From Clostridiales bacterium (GTDB lineage: Bacteria; Bacillota; Clostridia; Christensenellales; Aristaeellaceae): a stretch of 64,000 bases of DNA. Each line of letters starts with the position of its first letter. Within the stretch, counting starts at the first letter, position 1. Of the stretch, positions 59,601 to 64,000 are shown piece by piece. The stretch is taken from the NCBI GenBank assembly GCA_015056015.1, contig SVHD01000003.1:1-64000 (forward strand). Direction: 5' to 3'. The notes under the pieces were generated by a model, which was not told where the DNA came from, did not search any database, and saw nothing but the letters and a program-made list of their open reading frames with translations. A program made the translations under genes and the position numbers.

Positions 59601-62600
59601 ATGGCTCATATATCCACCGCTGTTTTTTCTGTTACCGGCAGGGCGCGTTTGCGTCTGCCCCGGGGCATTTTGCAAAAAATCCGCCGTGCGGAAAAGGCGG
59701 GCCGAAAAATCCCCAGGGAAGAGCTTTCCCCGGCCGGCGTATGGCTGGAGGATCACGCCCGCTTTCTGGCAGAGGAGGGGGCGGCGCTTCGGCAGGAATT
59801 GGCGGGGGGCGTATCCCTGCCTGCCGCCGGAGGGATTCCCAGAATTTTGCTGCTGGCAAAGGAAAATTGCCGGCAGGGGGAAATTTCTCCTGCCCGGCTG
59901 CTGCGCCTGATCAGGGAAAAGATGGGGGAGGAAGAATTGACCCAGGCGGAGGTAAACGCCCTGCCCCAGGCCCTTCGCTGCGCGCTGTTTGCCCATCTGG
60001 ATGATATTTTATCCCATTGCCTGCAGCAGGCCCGTTTATATATCCGGGCCCGCAGGGAAGCCGATCAGATGAGCCGGGGACGCATTGGGCAGCTCCCGGA
60101 GGATGCCCTGCTCTGGGAAAAAATGATCGCCATTTTTACTGCCCGGGAGGATGCCCACGGCCTGGGCATGATGGATGAATTGCTGGAAAAGCGCGGCGTA
60201 AAAACGGCAAATGCAGCCAGGCATGCCCATGAGGAAATGACCCTGGCGGGCCAGATGGCAGGGCGGGTGATCCAGTCGCTGCATACTATTTCCCATCTGC
60301 CCCTCGCAGGGCTGCAGGAAAGAATCAATCCGGTGGCGGCGGTATTGCGCCAGGAGGCCACCTATCGGCAGATGGATGCGGAAAGCCGGGGGTATTATCA
60401 GCGCTGTGTGGAGCGGCTTGCGAAAAAATATCACGTGCGGGAAAGCGCCGTGGCCCGGGCGGCCCTGGCCCTTGCAGAAGGGAAAACGGGGCAGGAAGGG
60501 GAATGCGGCTATTATCTGGATCGGCGGGGAGATCTGATCGCCGAGTATTTGCTGCAGAAAAAAGGCGCTTCTTTTGTGTATCAGCATCGGGAGGGGCTGT
60601 TTCTTGCATCGCTGTACGCGTTCAGCGGTCTTTCTCTGCCCATCGCCATTTTTTTGCGCGTTCCCGTATTTTTCTGGCCCGCCGTCGTGCTTTGCGCATC
60701 CCAGCTTGTCCGTCAGTTTGCATACGCTCTTTTGCGCCGGCGATTTCCCGAAAGAATGCTGCCCAGGCTTCGGCTGAAGGAAATTCCGGGAAAAATGCGC
60801 ACGTTGGTGGTGGTGCCCACGCTCCTGATTTCCAGGAAGCAGACGCTGCGGATGGTTCGCCAACTGGCCGTTCTGCGTGCAGCCAATCCGGAAAAGCATC
60901 TGGATTTTATGCTGCTGGGGGATTTTGCCGACAGCGGAAAAGAAACCCTGCCCGGGGATGAGGAAATTCTCATGGCGGGGCAGGAAGCTATCCGCGCCTT
61001 GAACCAGCAGGGAAACGGGCGATTCTTTTATCTGCATCGCGCCCGGAGCTGGGATGAAGGCCAGGGGACATTTACGGGCAGGGAAAGAAAGCGCGGGGCG
61101 CTGGAAATGCTCAATCATCTGCTGGTGGATGGGAATACGCAGGATCATTTGCTGTATGCATCCTGCGATCCCGCTTTGCTCAAAGGGCGCTATGCCTATG
61201 TGATCACCCTGGACGCCGATACATTTTTGCCTCCCGGCGCGGCCCGGAAATTGATCGGCGCCATGGCCCATCCTCTGCAGAAAGGAAAAATCTGTATTAT
61301 TCAGCCCCGGATGGAAACGGCGGCGGATACCGTGCGCACCAGAACCCAGCGTTTCCTGGGGGGACAGGGCGGGGTGGATCCTTATCAGACGGGCTGCCAG
61401 GATATTTATCAGGATGTATTTGGCAAAGGCTCCTTTGTGGGCAAGGGCATTTATGATCCGGGGCTGTTTCTGGAAAAAATGGAAGGACGTATTCCGGCAG
61501 GCCGCTTGCTGAGCCATGATCTGATCGAAGGGGAAATCAGCGGCAGCGCCCTGGCAGGCGATATCGTTTTATACGATGGCCATCCGGCGAAATTATCCGG
61601 CTGGCATAAGCGGCTGCATCGCTGGACGCGGGGGGATTGGCAGCTGCTGCCTTTTTTGACGGATCGCCGGCTGTCGCTGCTGTCCCGGCATAAGATCTGG
61701 GATAATCTGCGCCGCTCCCTTCTGCCGGCCGGGCAGATGATGCTCTTGCTTGGAGGCGCGCTTTTCAATGCGCCGCTGCTTTTTCTGCTGGGGCTGCCCT
61801 GGCCTGCCCGCGGCATGGCAAGGCGGCTGCTTCTTTTGCCTGCCCAGATGCTCACCCAGTTGGATGGGGCCATCCGGGCGGTATACCGGCTGTATATCAG
61901 CAAAAGGGGACTGCTTTCCTGGATTACGGCGGCCCAGGCAGAGGGCAGCGGCACGCCGCCCCTTTCGGGTATTCTTTCCCAGGTGGTGGCTGGCAGCGCC
62001 CTGATTTTGTTTTCGCTTTTGCCCCAGGGCTTTTTGCCCGCCGTGTTTCTGGGAATGGCTTGGGTCGTTGCCCCCTTGTTTGCCTCCTGGCTGGATGCCC
62101 CCATCCGGGGCGAATGGGGCTTTACACCGGGGCAGAAGGAAAGCGTGCGTGCCCTGGCACGGGATACCTGGCGATTTTTTGCGGATTGGGTGAAGGAAGA
62201 ATATCATTTTCTGCCCCCGGATAATGTGCAGATGGATCCGGATAAGGGGCCTGCTTTGCGTACCTCTCCCACCAATATCGGCTTGTATCTTTTATCCTGC
62301 GGCGCCGCCCGGGAACTGGGGCTGATTACCACCGCCCAGATGGCAAAGAGAATGGATGATACATTGCGCACCCTGGAAAAGATGGATACCTGGCATGGCC
62401 ATCTGTATAACTGGTATGATCTGAAAACTGCATCTCCGCTTCCGCCACGTTTTATTTCCACGGTGGATTCGGGCAATCTGGCAGGCTGCCTGCTTGCCTG
62501 CGCCCAGCTATGCCGCAGAAGGCTTCCGGAAATGGAAGAAGACATGCGTTCCCTGCCCGGGCGGCTGGATGCTTTTGCGGAGAAAATGGATTTTTCTCCC

Positions 62601-64000
62601 TTGTATGACCGGCAGGCAGATTTATTCTATGTGGGGTATGATGCAAAAAATCACCGGCCCACAGCCGGGCATTATGATCAATTGGCCAGCGAGGCCCGGC
62701 TGGCCTCTTTTCTGGCCATTGCCCGGCGTCAGGCGCCGCTGCGGCACTGGCAATGCCTCAACCGCAGCATAACGCGCTCCGGGGGCGGCCCGGCGCTGAT
62801 TTCCTGGGGCGGCACTCTGTTTGAATATTTAATGCCGACGCTTTTGACGCCCCTTACCCCCGGTACCTTGCTTGGGGAAAGCTGCATGAATGCCGTCCGG
62901 GCACAGATGGGGCATCATGGCCGCCGTCCCTTTGGCATCAGCGAAAGCGGCTATTATGCCTTTGATCCCGATCTGAATTATCAGTACCGGGCCTTTGGTT
63001 TGCCCGGGCTGGCCCTTTCCGGAGAAACGGCGGGGCAGGTGATCGCGCCCTATGCATCCATGCTGGCGCTGCCTTTTTTCCCAAGGGCGGCCGGGCAAAA
63101 TCTGGAAAGAATGAAAAATCTGGGCTGGCTGGATGGGCACGGCCTTTTTGAAGCGGCGGATTATTCCCCACAGCGGATGGAAAAAATACCGCGGCTGGTA
63201 AAAAGCCATATGGCCCATCATCAGGGCATGATTCTTTGCGCGGCCTGCAATGCTCTTTGCGATTTTGCGCTGGTTCAGGCCTTTATGGCCCCGCCCGCCA
63301 TGCAGGCATTTTCCTATCTTCTGCAGGAACGCGCCCCCAAAAAGATCCGCCGGCGGATGGAATTTGCGCCGCCCCGGGAGGATGATCCCGATCCCGGCGA
63401 ACTCAATCGCCCTGCCAGGGAAGGGCTGCCTGTGGATGCCCAAGCCCTCTACGGCGGAGGAATGACCTGGGTGCTTTCTGCCAATGGACAGGGATATTTA
63501 TCCCGGAACGGCATGATGATTACCAGGTTTTATGAGGAAGCAGGCATGCAGAGCGGCCCTCAATTCTATCTGCGCAATGAAAAAACGGGGGAAGTATTCC
63601 GCCCCGCGGCAGACGGCAGAGGATATTTTGAAGGAGGCAGCGCAAAATTTTATCTGGAAAAGGGAAATATGCGGGGAATGCTGCATTGCTGCGTGGCGCC
63701 GCTGGGCGGCACGGCCATTGCTGCCCTGACGGTGGAAAATACAGGAAAGGAAGAATTGGAAATGGAGGCTATTTCCTTTCTAGAAATTGCCCAGGGCAAT
63801 CAGGCGGCGGACCGGGCCCATTCCAATTTCCGGGATCTGTCGGTGCGGGTGGAACCCTGGGGAAAGAATGGCCTTCTCTCCCGCCGTCTGCCGCGGGATG
63901 AAAAAGATCAAATGCCTTTGATTGCCCATGTGGCGGCAGGCGATTTTTTCGCCCTGCGCCGCCAGGGGGACAGGCAATTATTTCTGGGACGCATGGGCAG
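59601..64000 (+). CDS. Cyclic beta-1,2-glucan synthase-like protein, N-terminal 1,466 codons (runs off the window)
   Basis: NdvB/Cgs-type giant membrane enzyme; complete members have about 2,800 residues. ATG at 59601, eight bases after GGAGG; the frame is open to the window end. Residues 1-330 are a helical region; two membrane helices at about 335-375; a GT84-type cytoplasmic domain follows with VITLDADTF (DxD, near residue 540), LLSHDLIEGE and HRWTRGDWQLL; more membrane helices at about 710-850. From 885 on a glycan-hydrolase/phosphorylase-like barrel (RTSPTNIGLYLLS, GHLYNWYDLKT, NLGWLDGHGLFEAADYS, SHMAHHQGM near 1201). The GH94-like end is mostly outside the window. Divergent from the glycogen operon. 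Confidence 0.88.
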   Translation, partial: MAHISTAVFSVTGRARLRLPRGILQKIRRAEKAGRKIPREELSPAGVWLEDHARFLAEEGAALRQELAGGVSLPAAGGIPRILLLAKENCRQGEISPARLLRLIREKMGEEELTQAEVNALPQALRCALFAHLDDILSHCLQQARLYIRARREADQMSRGRIGQLPEDALLWEKMIAIFTAREDAHGLGMMDELLEKRGVKTANAARHAHEEMTLAGQMAGRVIQSLHTISHLPLAGLQERINPVAAVLRQEATYRQMDAESRGYYQRCVERLAKKYHVRESAVARAALALAEGKTGQEGECGYYLDRRGDLIAEYLLQKKGASFVYQHREGLFLASLYAFSGLSLPIAIFLRVPVFFWPAVVLCASQLVRQFAYALLRRRFPERMLPRLRLKEIPGKMRTLVVVPTLLISRKQTLRMVRQLAVLRAANPEKHLDFMLLGDFADSGKETLPGDEEILMAGQEAIRALNQQGNGRFFYLHRARSWDEGQGTFTGRERKRGALEMLNHLLVDGNTQDHLLYASCDPALLKGRYAYVITLDADTFLPPGAARKLIGAMAHPLQKGKICIIQPRMETAADTVRTRTQRFLGGQGGVDPYQTGCQDIYQDVFGKGSFVGKGIYDPGLFLEKMEGRIPAGRLLSHDLIEGEISGSALAGDIVLYDGHPAKLSGWHKRLHRWTRGDWQLLPFLTDRRLSLLSRHKIWDNLRRSLLPAGQMMLLLGGALFNAPLLFLLGLPWPARGMARRLLLLPAQMLTQLDGAIRAVYRLYISKRGLLSWITAAQAEGSGTPPLSGILSQVVAGSALILFSLLPQGFLPAVFLGMAWVVAPLFASWLDAPIRGEWGFTPGQKESVRALARDTWRFFADWVKEEYHFLPPDNVQMDPDKGPALRTSPTNIGLYLLSCGAARELGLITTAQMAKRMDDTLRTLEKMDTWHGHLYNWYDLKTASPLPPRFISTVDSGNLAGCLLACAQLCRRRLPEMEEDMRSLPGRLDAFAEKMDFSPLYDRQADLFYVGYDAKNHRPTAGHYDQLASEARLASFLAIARRQAPLRHWQCLNRSITRSGGGPALISWGGTLFEYLMPTLLTPLTPGTLLGESCMNAVRAQMGHHGRRPFGISESGYYAFDPDLNYQYRAFGLPGLALSGETAGQVIAPYASMLALPFFPRAAGQNLERMKNLGWLDGHGLFEAADYSPQRMEKIPRLVKSHMAHHQGMILCAACNALCDFALVQAFMAPPAMQAFSYLLQERAPKKIRRRMEFAPPREDDPDPGELNRPAREGLPVDAQALYGGGMTWVLSANGQGYLSRNGMMITRFYEEAGMQSGPQFYLRNEKTGEVFRPAADGRGYFEGGSAKFYLEKGNMRGMLHCCVAPLGGTAIAALTVENTGKEELEMEAISFLEIAQGNQAADRAHSNFRDLSVRVEPWGKNGLLSRRLPRDEKDQMPLIAHVAAGDFFALRRQGDRQLFLGRMG

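Overview
The window looks like chromosome of a spore-forming Clostridia-type Firmicute, probably an uncultured gut or rumen lineage. The pointers are strong AGGAGG-type ribosome binding sites, RNase J, the GlgC/GlgD glycogen pair, a DUF3794-LysM protein, a YhcN/YlaJ-type sporulation lipoprotein and a Trp tRNA with an encoded CCA end. Species cannot be named from the sequence. Almost all of it is ordinary core chromosome with tight, co-oriented operons. The clear exception is a small integrase-bearing insertion after the tRNA gene (about 24475-26090).

Layout. 1-1102: 5' end of typA, a ribbon-helix-helix regulator with a well-formed operator, and two very small ORFs. 1321-10069: a nearly complete aromatic amino acid operon (shikimate kinase, DAHP synthase, tyrA, aroB, aroA, aroC, pheA, an aroE-aroK fusion, aroQ). 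Its main part follows a transcription attenuator whose leader peptide reads YYYFSFIGF. 10275-24231: housekeeping genes (RNase J, dipeptidase, MTA/SAH nucleosidase, dCMP deaminase, LCP protein, HAD hydrolase, RlmH, a frameshifted zinc-ribbon membrane protein, dxs-tlyA, an IlvD/Edd dehydratase, a metallo-beta-lactamase-fold protein). 24355-26090: tRNA-Trp, tyrosine integrase, and a cargo gene cut off at its 5' end. 26065-38737: a carbohydrate locus made of a 5'-truncated solute-binding protein, a GH43 glycosidase and five tandem paralogues of about 616 aa that I cannot assign to a named family.

39142-52956: thioesterase, L,D-transpeptidase, sporulation-linked genes, an HTH-ADP-ribosylglycohydrolase fusion, GNAT and XRE genes. 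Then comes a minus-strand operon of YkgJ-like protein, DNA methyltransferase, a membrane-anchored peptidoglycan-binding barnase, barstar and an M28 peptidase. Divergent from it are the CCA-adding enzyme and an ABM-ASCH fusion. 53260-64000: glycogen operon glgB-glgC-glgD-glgA on the minus strand (GlgA carries a histone-H1-like tail), and the first 1,466 codons of a cyclic beta-1,2-glucan synthase-like protein.

The signals that gene annotation alone does not explain are: (i) a family of ten intergenic elements of about 100 bases, each with a long GC-rich hairpin whose arms change together between copies, always next to the 3' end of a gene; (ii) the Tyr/Phe leader-peptide attenuator; (iii) the five-gene tandem array with mosaic relationships; (iv) the surface-tethered barnase with adjacent barstar; (v) the ribbon-helix-helix operator facing a 44-codon ORF.
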